DNA from: Corynebacterium alimapuense
GTDB taxonomy: Bacteria > Actinomycetota > Actinomycetes > Mycobacteriales > Mycobacteriaceae
Direction of reading: 5' to 3'
DNA length: 64,000 nucleotides
Assembly (NCBI RefSeq): GCF_003716585.1
Contig: NZ_PTJO01000001.1
Span: forward strand, 62,001 to 126,000
This document shows positions 9,046 through 16,489 of the stretch, in pieces (position 1 is the first letter of the stretch; each line of letters opens with the position of its first letter). The notes beneath the pieces are model-generated. The model was given only the letters and a program-made list of their open reading frames with translations. It did not search any database and had not been told where the DNA came from. Both the position numbers and the translations under genes were made by a program.

Positions 9046-9769
9046 TAGGCACCTCAAAAATCGTCGGTTCAGCCTCGTCCGTAATAGTCCGGGCCAACAT
9101 CATGTCAATGGGAGTGGTGACTTTAAAAGCCATGGGATCGCCTTGGACAGTCACCACTGTGACGCCGTGCCATTCTACGAGGCTGGAGTCATCGGTAGCG
9201 ACGAAGCCTGGATCGACAGACGCGAAATAGGCACGGTTAGCTTCTCGAAGCACCCGCAAATTGAAACCTTGCGGGGTCTGTACCGCCCGCAAACCTGCGC
9301 GCTCTGGAGTGCCGGTAACCAGGTCCCCTGCAACTTGCTTAATGGTATCTGCCACTGGCTGAACGGGAACTACCGCATCTGCCCCACCGAGTACCCGGCG
9401 CGCGACGCGGACGATCATTCCCGGAGGGGTGAGCGCCCGAGCAGCATCATGGATTAAGACGACTGCATCATCATCGACGATCGCTTGCAAACCCGCCCAG
9501 ACGCTGTCGGCGCGCTCGCCGCCACCATGAACCAAGCGGACGGGAACAGGAGCATCGAGGTGGCCTGCACGACGGAGCAGGTCCCTAGCGAAGATCTCCA
9601 TATCCGGACTGACGAGGACAATAACCTCATCAACGACTTCAGAATTGAGCATCGCCGCCACGGAGCGCTCCAAAAGGGAGCGTTCCCGAAGGTGTACGAA
9701 AGCCTTCGGCACGCTGGCGCCAAGGCGGGTTCCACGGCCGGCTGCCGCGACCACGGCGATGACCCTCAT
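9038..9769 (-). CDS. ispD: 2-C-methyl-D-erythritol 4-phosphate cytidylyltransferase IspD
   Basis: 243 residues. Uses CTP to activate methylerythritol phosphate in the MEP pathway. The nucleotide loop [17 protein letters not shown] is at residues 8-24; [13 protein letters not shown] and [10 protein letters not shown] (metal-binding Asp) and TPQGF follow. It follows carD closely (13 bp) and overlaps ispF, so carD-ispD-ispF form one unit, as in M. tuberculosis Rv3583c-Rv3581c. Confidence 0.95.
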   Translation of the reverse strand: MRVIAVVAAAGRGTRLGASVPKAFVHLRERSLLERSVAAMLNSEVVDEVIVLVSPDMEIFARDLLRRAGHLDAPVPVRLVHGGGERADSVWAGLQAIVDDDAVVLIHDAARALTPPGMIVRVARRVLGGADAVVPVQPVADTIKQVAGDLVTGTPERAGLRAVQTPQGFNLRVLREANRAYFASVDPGFVATDDSSLVEWHGVTVVTVQGDPMAFKVTTPIDMMLARTITDEAEPTIFEVPSE

Positions 9770-9782
9770 CGATCAGGTCCCG

Positions 9783-10364
9783 CTAGTTCTCGGAATCGTC
9801 ATCGTCGAAGGTCAAATCATCAAGATCGACATCGATGGCCGCATCTTCCGCGGCTTTAGCCTGGTTCTCAGGATCAGCCTGAATAATGGCATCTACTCGC
9901 GCGAGCATCTCATCGGCCTTCTTCTCATCGACAGTGTCAGCCAAAGCCAACTCGCCCACGAGAATCTGTCGAGCCTTGCCCATCATGCGCTTTTCACCAG
10001 CAGAGAGACCTTTATCCTGGTCACGGCGCCAGAGATCACGCACAACCTCGGCGACCTTATTGACGTCGCCGGAGGCCAATCGCTCCTGATTCGCCTTATA
10101 CCTGCGAGACCAGTTGCCAGCTTCTTCTACGTCAATCTCCCGGAGGACACCGAAAACCTTCTGCAGACCTGCTTCGCCAACCACATCGCGAACGCCGACG
10201 CTGTCAGCATTCTTAGCTGGAACCCGGACCACTAGGTCGGACTGGTTGATCTCGAGAACGAGGTAGGTAAGTGCCTCCCCATTCAGCTCTCGCTGCTCGA
10301 TATCGGCGATCACGGCTGCGCCGTGGTGCGGGTAGACAACGACGTCCCCGACCTTGAAATCCAT
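9783..10364 (-). CDS. carD: CarD-family RNA polymerase-binding transcription regulator
   Basis: 193 residues from ATG 10364. [19 protein letters not shown] is the Tudor-like RNA polymerase beta-binding domain, followed by the helical DNA-binding part with the W residue in [15 protein letters not shown], and an acidic tail ([17 protein letters not shown]) longer than I would expect from the M. tuberculosis protein. CarD stabilises open complexes, especially at rRNA promoters. AAGGAGTG precedes the ATG as a good ribosome site, so this mRNA has a leader, unlike many neighbours. The frame extends to 10442 but without homology or a ribosome site. Confidence 0.94.
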   Translation of the reverse strand: MDFKVGDVVVYPHHGAAVIADIEQRELNGEALTYLVLEINQSDLVVRVPAKNADSVGVRDVVGEAGLQKVFGVLREIDVEEAGNWSRRYKANQERLASGDVNKVAEVVRDLWRRDQDKGLSAGEKRMMGKARQILVGELALADTVDEKKADEMLARVDAIIQADPENQAKAAEDAAIDVDLDDLTFDDDDSEN

Positions 10365-10427
10365 TCCCACTCCTTGCGGTGCTGATGGCCCATCACGCGG
10401 GGTCTGTTTGATCCCCTGGCGAGCCCA

Positions 10428-10450
10428 TACTAGACACTGCATTCTATCAT
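10428..10450 (-). promoter_or_regulatory. Likely carD promoter region
   Basis: On the minus strand TAGAAT (about 10445) and TAGTAT (about 10433) occur in tandem, about 70 bp before the carD ATG. Either can act as a corynebacterial -10. The rest of the carD-lpqE gap (10365-10630) shows no gene. Confidence 0.35.
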
Positions 10451-10630
10451 GTTCACGACCTGCAATTATCGACGCCCGCCATCAGTATCGGCATCCCCAT
10501 CACACCATTGGTTAACCCCGACTCCCCCTGCAAACCTTAAGAGGTTTGCCGGGAACTGTGTATAGAGCAGCAAAAGATACTAGGGTAGATTCCTGATAGA
10601 ACTAACCATGAACTAATGGAGGACACCCCT

Positions 10631-11200
10631 GTGAAGTCCCTGAAGGCGACCGCTCGCCGCGGCGGCATCATCTCCGCCGCTGCTCTTTGCACTCTGGCAC
10701 TGGCATCCTGCTCTGCAGGCCAGGTCACCCAGACCTCTTCGCAGGTTGCCCCCGTCAACGGCGCGTCCGCGGATTCCGCAGACGGCAATGTCGCTGTCCG
10801 GGACGTAATTGTGCGTGTCTATGAGTCTGGCGAAGCCGCGCTGAAATTCACTGCGATCAACCAAGACGTCTCCATGGATAGCATCGTTCTTGAGTCCATC
10901 GAGGTCAATGGCACCCCAGTATCTCTGGATCCCGCTCCTTCTCCGCTAGAGCGCAACTGCGTGCTAGTCGGCGCTTCCACCGAAGAGCTGGACTCTTTCC
11001 CGCAGGCAGAAGACTCTGGCTGCATCGAATACGTCGAGACCAGCCTCGACAATGATGACTTTGCCATCGGCGGCAACCTTCCGGTCGTGTTCACCTTCAA
11101 CAGTGGCACCCTCGAGCTCGATGCTGCAGTTGGCGCCTCTCAGCTACCTTCTGGCAGCTACGAGCGCATGCCCGACTCTGAGCACGATCACGATCACTAG
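10631..11200 (+). CDS. lpqE: LpqE-like lipoprotein
   Basis: 189 residues from GTG 10631, preceded by GGAGG. Lipoprotein signal: basic N-terminus, hydrophobic core, lipobox LASC near residue 26. The mature domain (VAVRDVIVRVYESGEAALKFTAINQDVSMDSIVLESI) resembles LpqE, a copper-responsive or copper-chaperone-like (PCuAC-related) lipoprotein encoded beside carD and radA in M. tuberculosis. The C-terminus ends SEHDHDH, a possible metal-binding tail. Placed at the outer face of the cytoplasmic membrane. The lpqE call rests on synteny plus general architecture; metal binding is inferred. Confidence 0.8.
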   Translation: MKSLKATARRGGIISAAALCTLALASCSAGQVTQTSSQVAPVNGASADSADGNVAVRDVIVRVYESGEAALKFTAINQDVSMDSIVLESIEVNGTPVSLDPAPSPLERNCVLVGASTEELDSFPQAEDSGCIEYVETSLDNDDFAIGGNLPVVFTFNSGTLELDAAVGASQLPSGSYERMPDSEHDHDH

Positions 11201-11215
11201 AGCACTCTGACTTAA

Positions 11216-11258
11216 GCCCGGGCCACCGCAATCAGCGCGGTGTGTCCCGGGCCTTTTT
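11216..11258 (+). terminator. Rho-independent terminator after lpqE
   Basis: GCCCGGGCCACCGC pairs with GCGGTGTGTCCCGGGC (stem 11216-11252, one small bulge) followed by TTTTTCGTT. It ends just before the radA promoter. Confidence 0.85.
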
Positions 11259-11263
11259 CGTTC

Positions 11264-11269
11264 TAGAGT
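11264..11269 (+). promoter_or_regulatory. Leaderless radA promoter, -10 TAGAGT
   Basis: TAGAGT at 11264-11269, then 7 nt, then ATG 11277. It lies directly behind the lpqE terminator, so radA is transcribed on its own. Confidence 0.6.
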
Positions 11270-11276
11270 GGCAACC

Positions 11277-12680
11277 ATGGCCCGAAAACCACGTTCCGTC
11301 CACACCTGCTCCGAGTGTGGCTATAGCTCACCTAAATGGTTGGGCCGCTGCCCCGAATGTGGCTCTTGGGGCACACTCATAGAATCTGCGGCAGCACCGA
11401 AATCTGGTTCCGCGGCAGTAGCTGCAGTATCCGGTGCAGTTCCCCGTGGGCTGGTCCCTGCTTCGACCGCGATACCCATTACCAAGGTAGACGCCGTCGC
11501 TTCCACCTCTGCTTCATCGGGAATCGGCGAGCTCGACCGAGTTCTAGGATCCGGGGTGGTACCCGGCTCGGTGGTGCTCATGGCCGGTGAGCCTGGGGTA
11601 GGCAAATCCACCCTGCTCTTGGAAGTGGCCAGCCGTTGGGCCAGCCAACCGACCAAGGACGGAGGAACCAGGCGGGCGCTGTATATCACCGCCGAGGAGT
11701 CCACTGGCCAGGTGCGTGTGCGCGCAGAGCGCACCAATGCGATGAAAGAGGCTTTGTTCCTGGCTGCGGAATCGAATCTAGATGTGGTTTTTGGCCACGT
11801 TGAGCAGATTAAACCCTCATTATTGATCGTCGATTCGGTGCAGACTATGCACGCCGCTGGAGTCGAAGGCGTGGCTGGCGGAGTCGCACAGTCCCGTGCC
11901 GTCACTGCCGCATTAACCACCTTGGCCAAGACTTCTGGCATTCCGATCATGTTGGTTGGCCATGTGACTAAAGACGGCCAGGTGGCCGGACCGCGAGTGT
12001 TGGAGCACTTGGTAGATGTGGTCTTGAACTTTGAAGGCGACCGCCAGTCTTCGTTGCGAATGCTCCGCGGCATCAAAAACCGGTTCGGCGCCACCGATGA
12101 GGTTGGCTGTTTTGAACAGACGGCCGGCGGCATCCGCGAGGTCCCCGACCCTTCTGCACTATTTCTCTCCCACCGGGGTCAAACTCCCGACGGCTCTGCA
12201 GTTACTGTCGCGATGGATGGGGTTCGTCCGATCCTTGCCGAAGTCCAGGCACTGACGGTGGAACCAGTGGCCAAGAACCCTCGCCGGGTCGTCACGGGTT
12301 TGGACAATAACCGAGTGCCGATGGTCTTAGCCGTGTTGCAGGCCCGGGCAGGTGAACGCACTCATGACAAGGATGCCTATTTAGCCACCGTAGGCGGAAT
12401 GCGGATTTTAGAGACCGCCACCGATTTGGCTGTGGCCCTGGCCACCTGGTCTAGCCTGCATGAGCGCCCTCTGCCGACCAAGACTGTCGTTATTGGAGAG
12501 GTAGGTCTAGCTGGTGAGCTTCGCCGAGTGCCTAACCTTGAGCGACGTCTTATGGAGGCAGCACGCTTGGGATACGAATATGCGATCGCCCCGCACGGGG
12601 AAAAACTGACAGTACCGGGCATGCGAATATCTCAACCAGCTACGCTCCGAGAAGCAATTGAGTTGGTCTCCCGAGAATAG
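11277..12680 (+). CDS. radA: DNA repair protein RadA (Sms)
   Basis: 467 residues from ATG 11277 (the in-frame GTG at 11268 is in the -10 box). N-terminal C4 zinc finger Cys11, Cys14, Cys25, Cys28; RecA-like ATPase with Walker A GEPGVGKST; the RadA signature KNRFG; and a Lon-protease-like C-terminal domain. It promotes branch migration in recombination repair. In M. tuberculosis radA is followed by disA (c-di-AMP synthase); here the next gene is a convergent FUSC-type protein, so disA is missing from this locus. Confidence 0.96.
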   Translation: MARKPRSVHTCSECGYSSPKWLGRCPECGSWGTLIESAAAPKSGSAAVAAVSGAVPRGLVPASTAIPITKVDAVASTSASSGIGELDRVLGSGVVPGSVVLMAGEPGVGKSTLLLEVASRWASQPTKDGGTRRALYITAEESTGQVRVRAERTNAMKEALFLAAESNLDVVFGHVEQIKPSLLIVDSVQTMHAAGVEGVAGGVAQSRAVTAALTTLAKTSGIPIMLVGHVTKDGQVAGPRVLEHLVDVVLNFEGDRQSSLRMLRGIKNRFGATDEVGCFEQTAGGIREVPDPSALFLSHRGQTPDGSAVTVAMDGVRPILAEVQALTVEPVAKNPRRVVTGLDNNRVPMVLAVLQARAGERTHDKDAYLATVGGMRILETATDLAVALATWSSLHERPLPTKTVVIGEVGLAGELRRVPNLERRLMEAARLGYEYAIAPHGEKLTVPGMRISQPATLREAIELVSRE

Positions 12681-12703
12681 AGCTCATCGGCTTCAGCTCT
12701 GGC

Positions 12704-13738
12704 TCACGATCCGTGCAAAACTGCACTTCTGCCCTCTTTTGTCCGAGACCGCTTCATCACAACGGCATGACCGATGGTGAGCACAATAATTGCTGCCACG
12801 GCACCAATGACGGTATATACGGCACGCTCGATCGTGCCAGAGACGATGGCATCGGTACCACCGGTAGTCTGCAGGACCACTGCAGGGGTGAGGAACGAAA
12901 CATACCCCCAATAGGGAGCCTTCATGTTCAGCACAGGTGCAACCATGGTGAGGACAAGTGCGACGATTGAAATTGCTAGTGGATAGTCTTGGAGAAGGTC
13001 GACGACCAGCAACGCCAGCACCGCACCAACCAACGTACCGACCACACGTGCGACTACCCGACGGCCAGATGCTGCGTAATACGGCTGAACAACGACGAAC
13101 AGGGTCAAGATGATCCACCACGAAGCTGGCGAGTGCAACCACTGCATGTCAACATAAGTGGCAACTCCGACCATCCCGGCCAAAGACAGTGCGAAATAGC
13201 GCGCAACGCGGAAAGACACACTGGGCGGTCGGTGTAGCTCTAGCTCCGCCGAGATGTATCGGCCGACTAACAGCGTCCATAGCCCACCAGCAGCTATGAA
13301 AGCGACCATTACTAACCCTGATCTAAACGATGAATCCGCGGGAACCGTACCGGAAGCTAGCGCGACCTCAGGCGCTCCAATCAGCGCAAAAGCTGCCAGT
13401 GGTGCGGAAAATGATGCCATGCCATGCCAGCCTCGCATTGCTGAGAATCCCACTGCTGCGCCGACAATCGCCATATATATGGCACCAGCTAGGGGAAAAT
13501 CGCGCAACAACAAGGAAATACCCATCAGCGTGGGAGTCAGCAACGCCGCTCCGAACGCTAATCGGGAACCGCCGAACAGCCCGATGATTACTGGGAGCAC
13601 CCCAAAAAACCACAACGCTGCGTTGTCGCTCATTGGTGACGCGCTCAACGCAATGAAAGGCGCAACGAGTAGCAGCCCCAAAAGGGACAGCTTCATCATT
13701 GGAAGTTGTCCCGTTGATTCACTTTTCTCAGTGGCCAT
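12704..13738 (-). CDS. FUSC/aromatic-acid-exporter-like membrane protein
   Basis: 344 residues with about ten hydrophobic segments in two blocks, separated by a hydrophilic stretch near residue 165-180 (GRYISAELELHRPPSVSFRVARYF). The second half (SPASWWIILTLFVVVQPYYAASGRRVVARVVGTLVGAVLALL) is the typical FUSC signature found in YccS, AaeB and ArAE proteins. It would sit in the cytoplasmic membrane, perhaps as an exporter of aromatic acids or similar. GAGGGG lies 3 nt before the ATG. It converges on radA with a 23-bp gap. Confidence 0.75.
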   Translation of the reverse strand: MATEKSESTGQLPMMKLSLLGLLLVAPFIALSASPMSDNAALWFFGVLPVIIGLFGGSRLAFGAALLTPTLMGISLLLRDFPLAGAIYMAIVGAAVGFSAMRGWHGMASFSAPLAAFALIGAPEVALASGTVPADSSFRSGLVMVAFIAAGGLWTLLVGRYISAELELHRPPSVSFRVARYFALSLAGMVGVATYVDMQWLHSPASWWIILTLFVVVQPYYAASGRRVVARVVGTLVGAVLALLVVDLLQDYPLAISIVALVLTMVAPVLNMKAPYWGYVSFLTPAVVLQTTGGTDAIVSGTIERAVYTVIGAVAAIIVLTIGHAVVMKRSRTKEGRSAVLHGS

Positions 13739-14105
13739 ATACCCCTCAGATCATTCGTCTCAAGCACTCATTATGACAGCGATCTGACATAACCGTCAGC
13801 ACTTCTCACATACTGCTAGTCATGCAAGATCAGTAACCATGCGGAAAGTTATAGAAACAGCAAAATACGGGGCCAAAAGGAGCGGGCTTTCCACCGTAAT
13901 CCTATTCGGACGATCAGCACTATCTGCCAGTGTTTCCAGACAACAGATCGGTGATTCGATCGAATTGGCCATCCGCCACAAGCTAATAACCCACGTTTAA
14001 CACCGTCAGCTGGCACTGCCTAGCAATATCAGAACGACAGGTAAGCGCCCTATGCGGGCGATATATCCAAGACGATGTTGATGAGTTAACTGTTAGGCGG
14101 CAGCA
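13739..14105. other. Intergenic region without a clear gene; one 53-codon ORF
   Basis: A 367-bp gap between two minus-strand genes. The only candidate is ATG 13839 to TAA 14000 on the plus strand (53 residues, MRKVIETAKYGAKRSGL...). It has no clear ribosome binding site and I do not recognise it. The region is more AT-rich than its neighbours, and nothing else stands out. Confidence 0.3.
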
Positions 14106-14801
14106 TCACTTCAGATTAAACGTATGCGCATCCGAGGGGTTGTCCCCGATCACTGCATGAACAAAATAGGCGCCAGGCTCTACTGGTTCACGATCGCTGC
14201 ACTGGCCTTCTTCTGAGCCCAGCCGTGACCACACTGCTTGGAAGCTCCGCTCACCTTCAGCCTCGAAGGTTTCTTCACCGTCGAGCACTGAGGCATAGCA
14301 ATCGGTATCTGCCCAGACGCGTCGATTGTCGGAGAGATGGTAGACCTCGAAGCGTAGGACATCTTCATCCAGATCGATGACACAGTCTGATGACGTGGAA
14401 TTTGTGACGGTCATATAGAACGTAGGCTGCATGTCTGCGTCATAGGAGGAACGGTCACTGGTGGCCACGATCTGCAGATCTGATAGTTCACAGCCGACGG
14501 CTTCCGCAGCTGCCAAAGTGCTGCTCTCCGTCGCAGGCTCTTCTGACTCAGTGGTCTCCTCGCTGGAGGGAGCACTCGTAGAAGAGCTCGCAGAAGATGT
14601 CTCCGAAGAGGTCACCGTGGTGGAGGTAGCAATGGCCGAAGCTGCGTTGCTCTCGTCTTGAGTTGACTCGCCGCTGCGGTTGGCAAAGGCCACCATGCCC
14701 CAAGATAAGAGCCCGACGAGCACCAATATGGCTACGAGCGCCGCGATCCTGCGGCGAACATAGATTTCTTTGGGGAGACGACGGGGGCTGCGGTTGCTCA
14801 C
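14106..14801 (-). CDS. Membrane-anchored Ser/Thr/Glu-rich protein with C-terminal beta-type domain
   Basis: 231 residues from GTG 14801. A short basic cytoplasmic N-terminus, one membrane segment (RIAALVAILVLVGLLSWGMVAFA), then a 60-residue Ser/Thr/Glu low-complexity linker, then a domain (CELSDLQIVATSDRSSYDADMQPTFYMTVTNS) with an Ig-like pattern and two Cys. Similar proteins occur next to the carbonic anhydrase gene in other Corynebacteriales, but I know of no function. TAGAGT (14814-14809) sits 7 nt before the GTG, so a leaderless start is predicted instead of the longer ATG frame at 14810. Confidence 0.75.
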   Translation of the reverse strand: MSNRSPRRLPKEIYVRRRIAALVAILVLVGLLSWGMVAFANRSGESTQDESNAASAIATSTTVTSSETSSASSSTSAPSSEETTESEEPATESSTLAAAEAVGCELSDLQIVATSDRSSYDADMQPTFYMTVTNSTSSDCVIDLDEDVLRFEVYHLSDNRRVWADTDCYASVLDGEETFEAEGERSFQAVWSRLGSEEGQCSDREPVEPGAYFVHAVIGDNPSDAHTFNLK

Positions 14802-14856
14802 ATCTTCCACTCTAAAACCTGGATGATCTACCAGTGGGTACCATTAGCCCGCGTGT

Positions 14857-15480
14857 CTACTCAACACCGTCGGCAATGACGAGTTTCGTCGAGCTATCGG
14901 AGAGCAAATAGCGCACTCCGACAATGCCACAGGTGCCATCTGCAATGCGCTCACTGATCTCGTGGACACGGCTTTTGATCTGCACGACTGTCTCAATAAT
15001 GTGCTGTCGCTCGAAGTCAGGAGTGGTGTTTTTCCCTCGAGCCTGCGCTTCCAAGATGGAGGGGGCAACCTTCTCAATGAGGATGCGCTCCAGGCCATTG
15101 GGAATCACACCGCCCGAGAGTGCCTCCGCAGTAGCTGCGACGGCACCACAGGACTCGTGGCCCATGACCACGACAAGTTTCACCCCGAGGGTCTTAATGG
15201 CGTACTCGATGGAACCTAGGACCGCTGGGTCAAGGATTTCGCCGGCCGTACGGACCACGAATAGATCGCCCAACCCCATGTCGAAGATCAACTCAACGGG
15301 AACACGGGAATCTGAACAGGCCAGAACCACCGCAAGTGGATTCTGGCCAGAGCGTAGCTCTGCTCGTCGGACGATGTCTTGGTTAGGTCGTTCCTGCTGA
15401 TGGGTAACGAAGCGCTGGTTACCGATCTTGAGCGCATCCCACACATCTTGGGGCCGCGTAGCGTCTTCATTTGTGAACAT
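14857..15480 (-). CDS. Beta-class carbonic anhydrase
   Basis: 207 residues from ATG 15480. Hydrates CO2 to bicarbonate, needed for anaplerotic carboxylation and fatty-acid/mycolate synthesis. Zinc ligands and catalytic residues: Cys55-x-Asp57-x-Arg59 (ACSDSRVPVE) and His108-x2-Cys111 (GHESCG). M. tuberculosis has a carbonic anhydrase (CanB) divergent from mutY, the same arrangement as here. AACAAT lies 7 nt upstream, a weak -10 match. An upstream ATG at 15486 would add two residues. Confidence 0.93.
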   Translation of the reverse strand: MFTNEDATRPQDVWDALKIGNQRFVTHQQERPNQDIVRRAELRSGQNPLAVVLACSDSRVPVELIFDMGLGDLFVVRTAGEILDPAVLGSIEYAIKTLGVKLVVVMGHESCGAVAATAEALSGGVIPNGLERILIEKVAPSILEAQARGKNTTPDFERQHIIETVVQIKSRVHEISERIADGTCGIVGVRYLLSDSSTKLVIADGVE

Positions 15481-15529
15481 GCACACAATTGTTGCAGATT
15501 CCGGATCTTCAAGTATCCCCGGGCTGGCC

Positions 15530-15535
15530 TAGACT
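15530..15535 (+). promoter_or_regulatory. Leaderless mutY promoter, -10 TAGACT
   Basis: TAGACT at 15530-15535 is followed by 8 nt and ATG 15544. The divergent carbonic anhydrase ATG (15480) is 63 bp away. Confidence 0.55.
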
Positions 15536-15543
15536 GATTCCTC

Positions 15544-16416
15544 ATGTTCCATCCGCAACTGATTTCCTGGTTTGAAACCACCTCCCGACCACTGGCTTGG
15601 CGAACACCCGAGACCGATGCCTGGGGAATTTTGCTCAGTGAAGTCATGAGCCAACAGACCCCGGTCGCACGCGTCGAGCCAATCTGGCAACAATGGTTGG
15701 CGCGCTGGCCAAACCCGAAGGCCTTTGCCGAAGCCTCTCCTGATGAGGTACTGCGCGCCTGGGGAAAGCTCGGTTATCCACGCCGCGCACTCCGCCTGCT
15801 CGGCTGCGCCCAACAAATCGTTGAACTGCACCAATCACGTGTGCCAGACAACGTCGATGAGCTCCTAAAACTGCCTGGGATCGGCGATTACACTGCCAGA
15901 GCGGTAGCCTGCTTCGCTTATGGTCAGAACGTGCCGGTAGTAGACACTAATGTCCGCCGTGTCTATCGCAGGGCGGTAGAGGGGCAGTATCTGGCGGGGA
16001 CGGCGTCGAAAAGCGAGCTCACCAAGGTAGCCGCGATCCTGCCAGGAGATGGATCCGGTCCGCAGTTTTCAGCAGCACTCATGGAACTGGGAGCAGTAGT
16101 CTGTACTGCAACCGCTCCCAAGTGCAAAGCCTGTCCCATTGCCCAGGAATGCGCTTGGCAGCAGGCCGGATGTCCGGCGCCGCACGCAGATGAGGTAGCC
16201 GCAGCTAAGCGTAGAGTGCAAAAGTTCGCGGGTACTGACCGACAAGTCCGGGGACTGATCATGGATGTGCTCCGCGGCGCGGAATCGCCCGTCGAGATTT
16301 CTGCCATCGATGTGGTGTGGCCCGATCCCGCACAGCGCTCGCGCGCATTATATTCCCTCATTAACGACGGTCTCGCGGAACAAGATGAGCAAGGCCGTTT
16401 CCACTTGCCGTGCTGA
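15544..16416 (+). CDS. mutY: A/G-specific adenine DNA glycosylase MutY
   Basis: 290 residues. Removes adenine mispaired with 8-oxoguanine. Helix-hairpin-helix plus catalytic Asp: LPGIGDYTARAVACFAYGQNVPVVDTNVRRV. The 4Fe-4S cluster ligands are Cys187, Cys194, Cys197 and Cys203 (C-x6-C-x2-C-x5-C). SEVMSQQT carries the catalytic Glu. The C-terminal NUDIX-like 8-oxoG reader of E. coli MutY is absent or very short, as in other actinobacterial proteins of about this length. Confidence 0.95.
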   Translation: MFHPQLISWFETTSRPLAWRTPETDAWGILLSEVMSQQTPVARVEPIWQQWLARWPNPKAFAEASPDEVLRAWGKLGYPRRALRLLGCAQQIVELHQSRVPDNVDELLKLPGIGDYTARAVACFAYGQNVPVVDTNVRRVYRRAVEGQYLAGTASKSELTKVAAILPGDGSGPQFSAALMELGAVVCTATAPKCKACPIAQECAWQQAGCPAPHADEVAAAKRRVQKFAGTDRQVRGLIMDVLRGAESPVEISAIDVVWPDPAQRSRALYSLINDGLAEQDEQGRFHLPC

Positions 16417-16437
16417 TGGCGTATCTCAAATAGAAAA

Positions 16438-16480
16438 ATCGGCCCCTATAACGAGAGTTACCTTCGTCATAGGGGCCGAT
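16438..16480. terminator. Bidirectional terminator between mutY and clpC
   Basis: ATCGGCCCCTAT (16438-16449) pairs perfectly with ATAGGGGCCGAT (16469-16480) across a 19-nt loop. It lies between the convergent stops of mutY and clpC, with an AAAAA run on the mutY side serving as a U-tract for clpC. Confidence 0.8.
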
Positions 16481-16489
16481 TAGCTCACG

